A stretch of DNA of 64,000 bases from Roseibium sediminis (GCF_008711325.1 NZ_VXDB01000014.1:62001-126000); one strand, 5' to 3'; positions 1 through 9,627 are shown, counted from the first letter of the stretch. The notes: generated from the sequence alone by a model not told the origin. Numbers and translations: made by a program.

Positions 1-1439
1 TTGAAAAGAACCTGTCGACCTGGCGTCGCATGCCGTCCGAAAACGAGATGTTCTACTCGGTCATCCAGCGCGGACTGGACTACTGGAATGCTGCCTTTTT
101 CTGTGGTTCGGCCGCAGTGCTGCGTCGCTCGGCCCTCGCTGAAACGAACGGTTTCTCCGGCATCTCGATCACCGAGGATTGCGAAACTGCGCTTGAGTTG
201 CACTCACGTGGCTGGAACAGCCTCTATGTCGACAAGCCCATGATCGCCGGTCTCCAGCCGGAGACGTTCTCGAGCTTCATTGGCCAGCGGTCCCGCTGGT
301 GTCAGGGCATGATCCAGATCCTTTTGATGAAGAATCCGGTCTTCAAGCGAGGTCTGTCGCCAGCCCAGCGTATTTGTTACCTGTCGTCGGCGCTGTTCTG
401 GGCGTTCCCGTTTCCGCGCCTGACCTTTCTGGTCGCACCGCTGCTGTTCATTTTCTTTGAACTTCGGATTTTCGTGGCTAACGGCCAGGAGTTTCTCGCC
501 TATGCGGTGACCTATCTGTTGGCGAACATGATTCTCCAGAACTACCTCTTCGGGAAGGTCCGTTGGCCGTGGGTGTCCGAACTCTACGAGTACATCCAGT
601 CGTTCTATCTCGGCCCGGCGATTGTTTCTGTTCTGCTGCGCCCCAAGAAGCCGACCTTCAACGTGACCGAGAAGGGACTCACCACTGATCGCGATTCGCT
701 GTCCTCTCTGGCAGGTCCCTATTTCGCGTTCTTCGGCATCCTTCTTGTCGCGATGATCTATGGCGGATGGAAGTATTTCGATCAGGCCGTCGACAAGGAT
801 CTTCTGATCGTTGTTCTCATCTGGAACACGGCGAACCTTGTGCTCGCGGCGGGCGCGCTCGGTTGCGTGACCGAACGGTCGGAAAAGCGCAAGACACAGC
901 GCCTTGAAGTCAACCGCAGCGGCTATCTGGAATATTGCGGGAAATACTACCCGGTCAGCATCTTTGATGCGTCAAGCGAAGGCGCCGGGGTGTTCTTCCT
1001 GCCGAGCGCATCGCTGCCACCGCGCATCGAGGGGCATGCCTTGGGTAACCTCTACATCACGCCGGTCGATGGCAGCGAAACCACCACAAGCGTACCGATT
1101 ATCGTGCGGCGCGGCCTCTCGTCGGGCGGGCGCACGGGCTATGGCGTGCAGTTCTGCGCCGTCTCCAGCCTGCACCACAAGCTGATCGCCGAGCTGATGT
1201 TCGGACGCGCGGATCCGCTCGCCGACTTCTGGAATGTTCGGCGGGTTGGCAAGGGCATCATTCGGGGGACGGCACACTTCCTCTCCATGTCCGCTCGCCA
1301 GATCTTCCGTGCAATCAAGATTGCCTGGCGCGACTGGGTGCCCCGGTCTTCGGGCACTCCGGAAACAAATCCGCCGGTTCCCCTTCAGGGCGCGTCTAGC
1401 CCACCGGCCGGGGTCCTCGCACCGGTGATGGAGAAATAG
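1..1439 (+). CDS. bcsA: Cellulose synthase catalytic subunit BcsA (5'-truncated by window)
   Basis: Inner-membrane family 2 glycosyltransferase that polymerises UDP-glucose into beta-1,4-glucan and extrudes it. The reading frame is open from base 3, so the N-terminal membrane segments and first catalytic aspartates lie upstream of the window. Visible are the TED-type motif (ITEDCETALELHSRGW), the QxxRW product-binding motif (QRSRWCQGM), several membrane segments, and a C-terminal PilZ domain with RKTQR (RxxxR) followed by DASSEG (D/NxSxxG), the c-di-GMP-binding pair. Allosteric activation by c-di-GMP is therefore expected. bcsB starts 4 bases downstream. The identification rests on motifs and gene order and is firm. 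Confidence 0.96.
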   Translation, partial: EKNLSTWRRMPSENEMFYSVIQRGLDYWNAAFFCGSAAVLRRSALAETNGFSGISITEDCETALELHSRGWNSLYVDKPMIAGLQPETFSSFIGQRSRWCQGMIQILLMKNPVFKRGLSPAQRICYLSSALFWAFPFPRLTFLVAPLLFIFFELRIFVANGQEFLAYAVTYLLANMILQNYLFGKVRWPWVSELYEYIQSFYLGPAIVSVLLRPKKPTFNVTEKGLTTDRDSLSSLAGPYFAFFGILLVAMIYGGWKYFDQAVDKDLLIVVLIWNTANLVLAAGALGCVTERSEKRKTQRLEVNRSGYLEYCGKYYPVSIFDASSEGAGVFFLPSASLPPRIEGHALGNLYITPVDGSETTTSVPIIVRRGLSSGGRTGYGVQFCAVSSLHHKLIAELMFGRADPLADFWNVRRVGKGIIRGTAHFLSMSARQIFRAIKIAWRDWVPRSSGTPETNPPVPLQGASSPPAGVLAPVMEK

Positions 1440-1443
1440 GTTC

Positions 1444-3837
1444 ATGACCGCAATTTCAGAAAAAAAGCGCCAGAAGGCGAGTGGGCGTCATATGGCTCGG
1501 CTGAAATACTCTCTGGGGATTCTGGCATGCGTGGGGTTTGCGAGCCTGCCCGCGTTCGGTTTGGAACTCCAGACACTGGAGCTTCCCGATACCGCGTTCC
1601 GGCCGCTTCCAGCTCTTTCGACCGACCTTCGCCTGACCGGGGAGGCCGACTATCGCGAATGGCCGGTTTATCTCACCGCGTCGCAGGCGGAACAGAAGCT
1701 CGTTTTCGAGGCCGCTCTGACATCTGCTGTTTCCGTCATGCCAGAAGGATCGCTGATGCGCGTGACCGTCAATGGTCATGTCATTGACGAGCGGTCGATT
1801 GAGGCAATCGGCAAGCAGCAGCTGATTGCGTTCGATGTTACTCCCGGTGCATTTCAGCCTGGCTACAACGTGGTGCGTATGCAGATGCTGCAAAGGCACC
1901 GTGTCTCTTGCGAAACGGCTGCCACCTATGAATTGTGGACCGAGATAGATCCCTCACGGACAGGCCTGCGCTTTGAAAAGCCCAGCCTGGATCTCCTGTC
2001 CTTCAAGGATATTGCCGCTCTCGCGCCTGACCATCGCGGCGCAATTCGGCTCAGGGCCGTTCTTGGACCAAATCCATCTGATGCGCAACTGACGCGCGCG
2101 GTCCGGGTCTTGTCTGCTGTCGCCGTCACTTCAGGCTTCACCTACCCCTATGTGGAAGTGGTCGGGTCCGGAGGGGCTGGCGATGGTCTTGATCTTTTCA
2201 TGGGAGATGTCGATCAATTGACGGCGCTTGGGGCGCCGCTCATTCCCGAACTCAACACACTTGCCATCACGGAGAACGGATCAGGGGTCTCCTTGGTGAT
2301 CCATTCAGATGATGACGACACTGTCGACACGCTGGTCGCGCAAATCCTGGAGAACGGTCAGGACTTTTCTGCTGACGAAGCGAACAAGACACTCGGCGCC
2401 CTTTCCCGGGCCCTGAACAAGACTGTGGAACCCGGCTCTGAACTCTCACTGTCGGAACTGGGGGCCGAGACCATCGAGTTTAACGGTCGCCTTTTGCGGA
2501 CCCACTTCAATCTGCGCATGCCGGAGGACTTCTATCCGGTTGAAACGGATTCGGTGGAGCTCAATCTGGCTGGAGGATATTCGTCCGAGCTGCAGGACAA
2601 CAGCCAGATTGTTGTTCGTGTGAACGGTCTGATTGCTGCCGGTATTCCGCTTTCCCAGAAGGATGGAGAAGTCTTCCAGCAAAAGACGCTGCGTCTTTCG
2701 CTGGCCAAGTTCCGCCCCGGCGTAAATACGGTCGAAATCTCCACGCAGCTTATCAAGGCGCAGGACGAAGATTGTGACACCCTTGCCGCACTGAGCGCAC
2801 CACCTCGGTTCCTGCTGCTGGACGATACCAAGGTCAGCATTCCGGAACTGCCGCGCATTCTGGCGCTTCCCTCATTGAATGCGGGTCTCACTGGTGGTCC
2901 AGTTGGTGAACGGGATCAGCTCCAGCGTATTTTCATCCCTTATTCCGATCCAGGCATGATGTCGGCAGCGGCAACAATTGCGGTTCGTCTCGGACTGGAC
3001 AGCGAAGGGCAGGTTCCCGCGCAGATTATCTATGGACGCCCGGATCAGGAAAGCGGCGGCGCGATCATCCTGGGCTCGCATTCGAACCTGCCGCAATCAG
3101 CTTTGAAGAGCGTCGGGCTTTCGCCGGAACGCATTCAGACCGCGTGGACGCAACCTGCTCCCTACTACGAGACGGCCGAGTACGTGAACATTCACAGCTC
3201 CGTTCAAAGACGCGTTGTCTCTTTGCAGTCGATCAGCGATCAGGAGCCGTTGATGACGGCGTCCATCGGTTCAGGTCCGGAGGCGCCGCAGGTGCAGAAG
3301 CCGATCGTGCTTTCAAGCCTTCCTCGCGCCAATGATGCCGAGATCATGAAGCGCTGGGAGGAGAACGTCGACGGCAAGTGGAACATCAAGAATTCGCTGG
3401 CGGGTATCGGCGAAATCCTGACCGGTACCGAAGAGCTAGATGACGAAGTCACGAAGGATGTGGGGTCCACGACATCGCTGGTCATTGCGCAAGGAGAAGC
3501 CGCCGGGAGCAAGGACGGGTTCTGGACTGTGTTTGCCTCGCCAAGTTCCACCATTCTTGCCTTGTCCATTCAGGACATCGTCAGCCCTCATCGCTGGAGG
3601 CAGGTGCGTGGCAAGGAAGCGCGGTACGACATGATTGCCGACACGATCGAAGTTACATCGATCGCGCCGACCCGGTACTTTATTACGCAGCCGTATTCAC
3701 TGAAGAACTGGCGGCTGGTCACTGCAGGGTGGTTGTCGAGGAACCCGTTCATATATGCAGGCTTGCTCCTTGTTGTTGCGGTTTTCGTCGCATTCACAAC
3801 GCGCATGATGTTGTCCTTGAACCGGAGGGGTCAGTGA
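1444..3837 (+). CDS. bcsB: Cellulose synthase periplasmic subunit BcsB
   Basis: Periplasmic membrane-anchored partner of BcsA that guides the nascent glucan chain. The 797-residue product has a hydrophobic signal segment near residues 20-40 (KYSLGILACVGFASLPAFG), a long beta-rich body and one C-terminal transmembrane anchor (FIYAGLLLVVAVFVAF) near residues 770-790, as expected for BcsB. An internal ATG at 1492 (MARLKYS) would also leave an intact signal peptide, so the start is uncertain by 16 codons. The gene lies 4 bases after bcsA and its stop overlaps the bcsZ start (TGATG). Confidence 0.94.
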   Translation: MTAISEKKRQKASGRHMARLKYSLGILACVGFASLPAFGLELQTLELPDTAFRPLPALSTDLRLTGEADYREWPVYLTASQAEQKLVFEAALTSAVSVMPEGSLMRVTVNGHVIDERSIEAIGKQQLIAFDVTPGAFQPGYNVVRMQMLQRHRVSCETAATYELWTEIDPSRTGLRFEKPSLDLLSFKDIAALAPDHRGAIRLRAVLGPNPSDAQLTRAVRVLSAVAVTSGFTYPYVEVVGSGGAGDGLDLFMGDVDQLTALGAPLIPELNTLAITENGSGVSLVIHSDDDDTVDTLVAQILENGQDFSADEANKTLGALSRALNKTVEPGSELSLSELGAETIEFNGRLLRTHFNLRMPEDFYPVETDSVELNLAGGYSSELQDNSQIVVRVNGLIAAGIPLSQKDGEVFQQKTLRLSLAKFRPGVNTVEISTQLIKAQDEDCDTLAALSAPPRFLLLDDTKVSIPELPRILALPSLNAGLTGGPVGERDQLQRIFIPYSDPGMMSAAATIAVRLGLDSEGQVPAQIIYGRPDQESGGAIILGSHSNLPQSALKSVGLSPERIQTAWTQPAPYYETAEYVNIHSSVQRRVVSLQSISDQEPLMTASIGSGPEAPQVQKPIVLSSLPRANDAEIMKRWEENVDGKWNIKNSLAGIGEILTGTEELDDEVTKDVGSTTSLVIAQGEAAGSKDGFWTVFASPSSTILALSIQDIVSPHRWRQVRGKEARYDMIADTIEVTSIAPTRYFITQPYSLKNWRLVTAGWLSRNPFIYAGLLLVVAVFVAFTTRMMLSLNRRGQ

Positions 3838-5015
3838 TGATCCGGTTCCTGTGGGCAGTTCCGATCCTGTGCCTGGCAGCGGTTACGACGCAGCCCTATT
3901 GGGGTGAGCCGTTTCACAAGGCCATGGCCTTCATGACGGCAGATGCCCCTGATCCGGCAGGCGAGGTGAAGGTGGAAGTTGTCAACGTCGCAAGGGTTCA
4001 GCCGGGAGCACGGCCAGTCGAATCTGCGGTTGCCGATCGTCTGAAGTCACCCGGATTCTGGAAGGCCTATCAGGACAGCTTTGTCAGCCCGCAAGGGCGT
4101 GTCATCGATACGGCCAATGGCAATATCAGTCATTCCGAAGGGCAGGGCTACGGGATGCTGCTTGCCTTGGCGGCTAATGATCGCAAGGCCTTTACCCGCA
4201 TCTGGGACTGGACCCGCAGCCATCTGGACATTCGCAGCGACGCGTTGTCGGTCTGGAAATGGGACCCGCAGACAGCTCCCAACGTCACCGACGAAAACAA
4301 TGCGTCAGATGGCGACATTCTGATCATCTGGGCTCTGAACGAGGCGGCCAAATATTGGAAAGACGACAGCCTGAAGGATGTTGCCCGAACCAAGACCAGG
4401 GATCTGGCGCGGCTTGCCATCACAAGGGTTGGTGAACGGGATCTGCTTTTGCCGGGAGCGCGAGGGTTTTCGGAAGGAGAGCGGCAGGACGGTCCGGTCG
4501 TCAACCTGTCCTACTGGGTGTTTCCGGCCTTCGCCGCGCTTCAGGAGCTTGACCCGGATACGGACTGGACCGGTATTCGCGAAGCCGGGCTTGATCTGCT
4601 GGCAGGCAGTCGGTTCAGCTCCCGCAACATGCCACCTGAATGGCTTGCCCTTGGGGGAGACCGGCCCAAACCGGCCGAAGGCTTCGAAACCGTCTTCAGT
4701 TACAACGCGGTGCGCATCCCGCTCTACCTCGCCTGGTGGGGCGGAGGAGAGCGGCACCTGCTTGCTCCTTTCGTTGCAGCCTGGTCAGACAGCGCACCCT
4801 CAATCGTCAATCTCAAGACAGGTCGGTCCAGAGGTCACCTGTCGGGAGACGGCTATCGCGCGGTTGCCGATCTCACCTTTTGCGCAATGAACGGTAAGGC
4901 GCTCCCGCGCGATGCGGACCAGCTGACTGACGAACACTACTATCCGGCGACCCTGAAGGGACTCGTCCTGATCGCTTCCAATCACAGGTATCCCGAATGC
5001 AGACAGAGTTTCTAA
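3837..5015 (+). CDS. bcsZ: Periplasmic endo-1,4-beta-glucanase BcsZ (GH8)
   Basis: Glycoside hydrolase family 8 cellulase of the cellulose operon, thought to trim or relieve stress in the emerging glucan. The start at 3837 is preceded by a GGAGGGG ribosome site and overlaps the bcsB stop by one base; a longer frame opening at 3729 would run inside bcsB and is rejected. The 392-residue product has an N-terminal export signal (FLWAVPILCLAAVTTQ). The GH8 signature is plain: SEGQGYGMLLAL carries the catalytic glutamate, and DENNASDGDILIIWAL the conserved aspartate region. Its end overlaps the next gene by 19 bases. Confidence 0.94.
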   Translation: MIRFLWAVPILCLAAVTTQPYWGEPFHKAMAFMTADAPDPAGEVKVEVVNVARVQPGARPVESAVADRLKSPGFWKAYQDSFVSPQGRVIDTANGNISHSEGQGYGMLLALAANDRKAFTRIWDWTRSHLDIRSDALSVWKWDPQTAPNVTDENNASDGDILIIWALNEAAKYWKDDSLKDVARTKTRDLARLAITRVGERDLLLPGARGFSEGERQDGPVVNLSYWVFPAFAALQELDPDTDWTGIREAGLDLLAGSRFSSRNMPPEWLALGGDRPKPAEGFETVFSYNAVRIPLYLAWWGGGERHLLAPFVAAWSDSAPSIVNLKTGRSRGHLSGDGYRAVADLTFCAMNGKALPRDADQLTDEHYYPATLKGLVLIASNHRYPECRQSF

Positions 5016-6979
5016 CGCGCAGCTCGCATATTGCCCTGATGGTTGCCGCTCTGTGGCTGTCCTATCCGGACATCGCATGGAGCAACGCGACTGCTGTCAT
5101 TCAGGTCGATGAGAGCGCTCTTCGCTACTATGCCTCGCAGAACAATCGGGAACGCGTGGATGCCGAGATCCGGCGCTTGAAAACGCTCCATCCGAGCTGG
5201 GCACCGCCGAATGATCTCTACAAGGCCGACAACTGGATCAACCCGGAACGTGACCTTTGGGAGCTCTACGCGTCCGACCAGCTGAGTGATCTGCGACAGG
5301 AGATCAGCCGTCGTCAGCAGAAAGATCCGCAATGGCAGCCGTCTTCGGACCTCCTGAACAAGGTTGCGGTAAAGGAAGCACGCATCCGGTTGATCGAGGC
5401 CTCTGACGGCAAGCGCAATGGCGAGGTTGTTCGTCTGGTCGAAAGCCAGCCGCTCCTCCTGACAATTGAGGACCTCGACGTTCTGTGGCGTGTCGCTGAA
5501 GCCTATTCCGATACTGGCGCCGTTGCCGATGCTGCGGACCTCTATCTGCTTGCCCTTGGCAGCGGATCGGTGTCTGCCGACCTGAAGCAGGCGACTTCGC
5601 AAAAGGCGGTTGCGGCCCTGCCGTTGGATGAGGCTTCGGAGTTGTTGGACAAGCTTCGCGACCGGCAAAAGCAGGGGACGCTCGATTTCGAGATTGGTCC
5701 ACTTGCTCGCCAGATCGGACAAAGGTGGATTGCCGGGTATCTGGAAGGCAATTTTACCGAACAGCCGCCAACTCATCTTGTGGCAGCGCTGGAGGATGAT
5801 CCTGACAATGATCCGCTGATGGTGAGCGAACGATTGCTCGCATGGTATGACCGGATTTTGGGGCGGCACGGCGAAGCGCTGCGCAGGTTCGATGAGGTTT
5901 TGGCGAACGGACCGAATGCCGATGCGACGCTGGGACGTATCCTGTCGCTTGAAGCGCTGGGCCGTGTTGGCGAAGCCTGGTCCCTTGCGCGGGACATGAA
6001 GGAAGCTTCTCCACTCATTCGAACGGCTTTCGTGCGCCTGACACTTTACACCGTCAATGGCAGCGGACTGGCAGCGCTTACCGCGGACGATCTGAAGGCA
6101 TTTGCTGACGACATTCGCGAAGCACGGGATCCGGCGGGCGCTTCCGCTCTGGCGTGGTTTGCGTTCAAGGCAAACCAGATGGAAGCTGCTGCCGGCTGGT
6201 TCTCGACAGCACTCAAATGGGGTGGTGGGTCGAAGGATGCCGAGGGCCACATTCTCTCGGTGGAGAAGCTGACCAACACACACGAAGCAATGAAACTTCA
6301 GGCGGCATATGTCCAGCGCTACCCTGAGCTTGGTGCCCTGCGGCTCAAGCCTGCCGTTGTGCACAAGGGCGGCTCGGGGCGGTCCAGCAGCAATGGTGGC
6401 AGCGGTATTGGGCCGGCTCTCAAGGCACGCGAACGGGGAGATTCGCGAGGCTGTCTAACAAAGCTCGCGGCCCTGCCCAAACAGGGAGCGGATGCGGAAT
6501 TGCTGCGAGGCTGGTGCCTTCTGGATCTGGATCGTCCGGAAGAAGCCGCAAGGTCCTTCGATATTGCCATGCGGGGCAAGCATCAGGTCGCAAAGGATGC
6601 GGCTTACGGACGATCTTTGGCGTTGCTGCGTGTGGGACGAACATTTGACGCTATCGAAAGTGCCGGACAGGTGCCGCAAACACGCGTCCGTCGCCATGAA
6701 CTTGCCGCCGCTGCACTCGCCCAGACTGCAACGTCGGCATTCGATGCCGGCAACTATGTTGAGGCTCTGGAAGCATTGAACAAGCGTCGCGCCATCACCC
6801 GCGAACCGCGCGACCTCATGCTGCTGCGTGGCTGGGCCCTCTACTACACGGGGGATCGGCAGCAGGCGGCAAGTCTGTTCCGCTCGCTGGATCAGCAATT
6901 GTCCACCAAGGAAACAAGATCTGCCGTCATGCAGACAAGCGGGATATGGGGAGGAGCGCCAGTTAATGGGAACCGATAA
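4997..6979 (+). CDS. Secreted TPR-repeat protein of the cellulose operon (BcsK/BcsC-N-terminal-like)
   Basis: A 660-residue protein with a signal peptide (ALMVAALWLSYPDIAWS) and TPR-like helical repeats over most of its length, for example around residues 140-350 and 480-640. It sits where BcsC is found in enterobacterial operons but is far shorter than BcsC (about 1100-1200 residues) and shows no C-terminal beta-barrel. Rhizobial-type operons carry such a TPR protein, sometimes called BcsK. It probably acts as a periplasmic scaffold in cellulose export; the outer-membrane pore must then be another protein. It overlaps bcsZ by 19 bases and bcsN by 14. A Gly/Ser-rich linker near residues 455-470 separates two repeat blocks. 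Confidence 0.78.
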   Translation: MQTEFLTRSSHIALMVAALWLSYPDIAWSNATAVIQVDESALRYYASQNNRERVDAEIRRLKTLHPSWAPPNDLYKADNWINPERDLWELYASDQLSDLRQEISRRQQKDPQWQPSSDLLNKVAVKEARIRLIEASDGKRNGEVVRLVESQPLLLTIEDLDVLWRVAEAYSDTGAVADAADLYLLALGSGSVSADLKQATSQKAVAALPLDEASELLDKLRDRQKQGTLDFEIGPLARQIGQRWIAGYLEGNFTEQPPTHLVAALEDDPDNDPLMVSERLLAWYDRILGRHGEALRRFDEVLANGPNADATLGRILSLEALGRVGEAWSLARDMKEASPLIRTAFVRLTLYTVNGSGLAALTADDLKAFADDIREARDPAGASALAWFAFKANQMEAAAGWFSTALKWGGGSKDAEGHILSVEKLTNTHEAMKLQAAYVQRYPELGALRLKPAVVHKGGSGRSSSNGGSGIGPALKARERGDSRGCLTKLAALPKQGADAELLRGWCLLDLDRPEEAARSFDIAMRGKHQVAKDAAYGRSLALLRVGRTFDAIESAGQVPQTRVRRHELAAAALAQTATSAFDAGNYVEALEALNKRRAITREPRDLMLLRGWALYYTGDRQQAASLFRSLDQQLSTKETRSAVMQTSGIWGGAPVNGNR

Positions 6980-7982
6980 AAGACGCCGCCAGTTACTGGT
7001 TCTCCCGCTCGTTGCTGTGATCGCTTCCTGCGGGCAGATCCCCTATGCCCAGAATGCGTACAACAACTCGCCGTTCTCCGGTGATAGCGTGGCTGCCTAT
7101 GCCGTAAACGCCCAGCGTCCACTTGCCGAGTTGCCATTCGGAGCGGGAAGGGTGATCTCGGTCAACGAGAACCCGGACGGACTAGACCTTGTCCAACGTA
7201 TCGTTTTGCAAGGGGAACCAGGCACGATCGGGACAAACTATATCGACGTTCGCCTTGTACGCAGCGCGACCGAGCGACCGGCCATGACCGACGCAGAGCT
7301 TTTGAAGGAGTTGAGAGCGGCAAACCCGGAGCGGCGTATGTCGATCTCCAGCTATATGCCCGCCAACAGCTACGGACCTTTTGGCGTAGCGAGTGACGGC
7401 ATCGGCTGCTCGTATATTTGGCAGAACATAAACAGCAACTCGCGGAACAATTTCAGTTTCTTCCGTAAGCCCGCACTGAGAGCTGTAAATGTGCGCGTTC
7501 GCCTGTGTCAGGGCCGTCCGAACGAGAAGCTTGCGATTTCCTACATGCAGCAACTCCGGTTGTTTGTTGGTGGGGTTCCGCAAAGCGAGACCGCAACAAT
7601 AGCCGGTGTTGATGACCTTTTGATGCAGGAGCCGGAACCCGTGCGTCCGGCACCTCAAAAGACAAGGCCGGTCACGCCGACGGTCGCCTATCAACCGCCC
7701 GCGGTGCGGCAGACACCCGTCGCTCAGCTGGAACAGAAACCGTCGTATCTGCTGCCTGTCCCTCCGGCGGACATCCCGAATGTGCCGGCAAGACAGTTTC
7801 CGTCGGCCATAACGCAGGAAGTCCTGCTGACACCTGTTACTCCGGAAGTTCCGGTTATGCAGCCGGTGGTGCCAACGACCACAGCTGCCCCGCGTGTCAT
7901 CTTCCCGCCAGTCGCAACAGAACCTGTACCGACTTCCGGGGATGTGGTGACCACGGCCGCGATACCCATTCCCTTGCCGTAA
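6966..7982 (+). CDS. bcsN: Cellulose biosynthesis lipoprotein BcsN
   Basis: A 338-residue protein with a lipoprotein signal (LLVLPLVAVIASC, lipobox cysteine near residue 22), a conserved N-terminal domain of about 200 residues and a Pro/Thr-rich C-terminal third. BcsN is restricted largely to Hyphomicrobiales cellulose operons and is needed for cellulose production; its mechanism is unknown. I chose the ATG at 6966, which overlaps the preceding gene by 14 bases and gives a clean lipoprotein signal; the longer frame opening at 6828 lies inside the TPR gene. It is the last gene of the operon and is followed by an inverted repeat. Confidence 0.82.
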   Translation: MGTDKRRRQLLVLPLVAVIASCGQIPYAQNAYNNSPFSGDSVAAYAVNAQRPLAELPFGAGRVISVNENPDGLDLVQRIVLQGEPGTIGTNYIDVRLVRSATERPAMTDAELLKELRAANPERRMSISSYMPANSYGPFGVASDGIGCSYIWQNINSNSRNNFSFFRKPALRAVNVRVRLCQGRPNEKLAISYMQQLRLFVGGVPQSETATIAGVDDLLMQEPEPVRPAPQKTRPVTPTVAYQPPAVRQTPVAQLEQKPSYLLPVPPADIPNVPARQFPSAITQEVLLTPVTPEVPVMQPVVPTTTAAPRVIFPPVATEPVPTSGDVVTTAAIPIPLP

Positions 7983-8011
7983 GGGGATGTAGATACGGAA
8001 ATGCACTTTCG

Positions 8012-8041
8012 GCACACATGCAGGCGATCGCCTGTGTGTGT
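8012..8041. other. Inverted repeat after the cellulose operon
   Basis: A perfect 14-base palindrome CAGGCGATCGCCTG at 8021-8034 is flanked by imperfect ACACA/TGTGTGT arms. It lies about 30 bases after the bcsN stop and 150 bases before the carrier-protein operon. It could be a terminator stem without a T-run or an operator. The rest of the gap (7983-8185) shows no clear promoter by eye. Confidence 0.4.
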
Positions 8042-8185
8042 TGCCAAGCCGTCGGGCGCATTCTTGTAATTGGTGTCAGGATTTTTAACAGTTACTTTAA
8101 GTTGGTGTTTTAGGGCTATATCGACCAGACACATTGCCGGGTTCCGCTGCGAACCGCGACTAAACCTTGAGACAGGGCTTTAGAG

Positions 8186-8437
8186 ATGAACGATATTGTC
8201 CGCGAGTTGCTCGCCAAGCATGGAAGCCTGCCGGTTTCCGTGGACCAGATTTCTGATGATGCCGATCTATATGATGCCGGGCTGTCCTCCTTTGCCTCCG
8301 TTCAGCTGATGCTGGCTCTGGAGGAGCATTTCGATGTGGAGTTTCCCGAACACCTTCTGAACCGGAAGTCGTTCTCTTCGGTGGAAGCCATCGTAGCTGC
8401 TCTTGCGGAGATCACCGGCGACCAACAGGCAGCCTGA
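8186..8437 (+). CDS. Acyl carrier protein (aminoacyl acceptor)
   Basis: An 83-residue acidic four-helix carrier protein. The phosphopantetheine serine is predicted at Ser35 in DAGLSSFASVQ, which resembles the carrier proteins paired with amino acid:[carrier protein] ligases rather than the DSL motif of fatty-acid AcpP. It is the first gene of a five-gene operon (8186-14045), so it is probably the acceptor loaded by the ligase encoded at 9628. The next gene starts 2 bases after its stop. It follows a 200-base intergenic gap that should hold the promoter. Confidence 0.9.
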   Translation: MNDIVRELLAKHGSLPVSVDQISDDADLYDAGLSSFASVQLMLALEEHFDVEFPEHLLNRKSFSSVEAIVAALAEITGDQQAA

Positions 8438-8439
8438 CC

Positions 8440-9624
8440 ATGACAGCAGCAGGGCCGGTAACGGCATCAAGCTTATCAGACCGCGCGACGCGGGTTGCCA
8501 AGAGTGCTTCGGAGTGGGCAGACAAGGTTGATCGAGAGGCACGGTTTCCTGCCGAAGCACTGTCCGCATTGAAGGCCGAGCGGCTGATGGGCGTCATGAT
8601 CCCGGCGGAATTTGGCGGCGAAAACGCGTCACTGACCGAAGTTGCCGATATCTGCGTCATTCTCGGACAGGCCTGCGGCTCTGCCGCAATGGTCTACGCG
8701 ATGCACCAGATCCAGATCGCCAGCCTGTGTGGCTATGCCGTGGGCAGCGGTTGGCATGAAGACCTGCTGCGCCGGATCTGTGATGAACAGTTGCTGATCG
8801 GGTCGGCTACAAGTGAAGCAGGCGGGATTGGCGGAAACCTCCGCAACTCGATCTGTGCCATTGAGAGCGAGGGCGATCGCATTCGCCTGGAAAAGGACGC
8901 GACCGTCATTTCCTACGGCGAAGCGTCCGATGCGATCATGGTGACCTCGCGCCGCCACGCGGAGGCTGCCGCCGGAGATCAGGTCTCCACCGTATTCATG
9001 AAAGACCAGTACACACTGGAAAAGACGTCCAACTGGGACACGCTCGGCATGCGAGGGACCTGTTCCGACGGGTTCATTTTCCGCGGAGAGGGGAGCAAGG
9101 AACAGATCCTGCCGCGTCCCTTTGCTGAGATCGCCGCACAATCGATGCTGGCGGTTTCGCATCTGCTATGGAGCGCGCTGTGGTACGGAATTGCCGTTGA
9201 CGCGTTCAACCGTTCCCAGTCCTTCGTCAAGGCGGCTGCTCGCAAGAACCCGGGGCAGACACCTCCCGGAGCCCTCCGTGTTGCCGAGGCCGCAAATCTG
9301 CTTCAGCAGATCAAGGGCAATGTGGTGTCCGGCCTGAAGCAGTTTGAGCAGGCGAAAGGAAATCCCGACGCGCTGAATGCCATGAGCTTTGCGGTTGCCA
9401 TGAACAACATCAAGGTGGGGACGTCCCAGTCGATCCTGACGGTGATCAACCATTGCATGCTGATCTGCGGGATCATGGGATACAAGAACGGAACGCCCTA
9501 CAGTCTTGGTCGCCATCTGCGTGACGCCCATTCGGCTCAGCTGATGATTTCCAACGACCGTATTCTCGGCAATACGTCCAACATGCTTCTGGTCAACAAG
9601 CCAGATCCCAGCCTGGCAGGATGA
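8440..9624 (+). CDS. Acyl-CoA dehydrogenase-like flavoprotein
   Basis: A 394-residue flavoprotein of the acyl-CoA dehydrogenase fold, with the N-terminal helical domain, central beta domain (TSEAGGIGGN near residue 125 in the usual substrate/FAD loop) and C-terminal helical bundle. At the place where many family members carry IYEGT with the catalytic glutamate, this protein has ILGNT, so the usual base is missing; the base may be elsewhere, as in isovaleryl-CoA-type and prolyl-carrier dehydrogenases. Lying between a carrier protein and an aminoacyl-carrier ligase, it probably oxidises a carrier-bound aminoacyl group rather than a fatty acyl-CoA. That role is inferred. Confidence 0.88.
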   Translation: MTAAGPVTASSLSDRATRVAKSASEWADKVDREARFPAEALSALKAERLMGVMIPAEFGGENASLTEVADICVILGQACGSAAMVYAMHQIQIASLCGYAVGSGWHEDLLRRICDEQLLIGSATSEAGGIGGNLRNSICAIESEGDRIRLEKDATVISYGEASDAIMVTSRRHAEAAAGDQVSTVFMKDQYTLEKTSNWDTLGMRGTCSDGFIFRGEGSKEQILPRPFAEIAAQSMLAVSHLLWSALWYGIAVDAFNRSQSFVKAAARKNPGQTPPGALRVAEAANLLQQIKGNVVSGLKQFEQAKGNPDALNAMSFAVAMNNIKVGTSQSILTVINHCMLICGIMGYKNGTPYSLGRHLRDAHSAQLMISNDRILGNTSNMLLVNKPDPSLAG

Positions 9625-9627
9625 GGC

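Noticed and set aside
5012-6364. A 450-codon minus-strand frame opposite the TPR gene
   Set aside because: Shadow of a high-GC coding gene; no ribosome site, no family resemblance, and the plus-strand gene is coupled to its neighbours.
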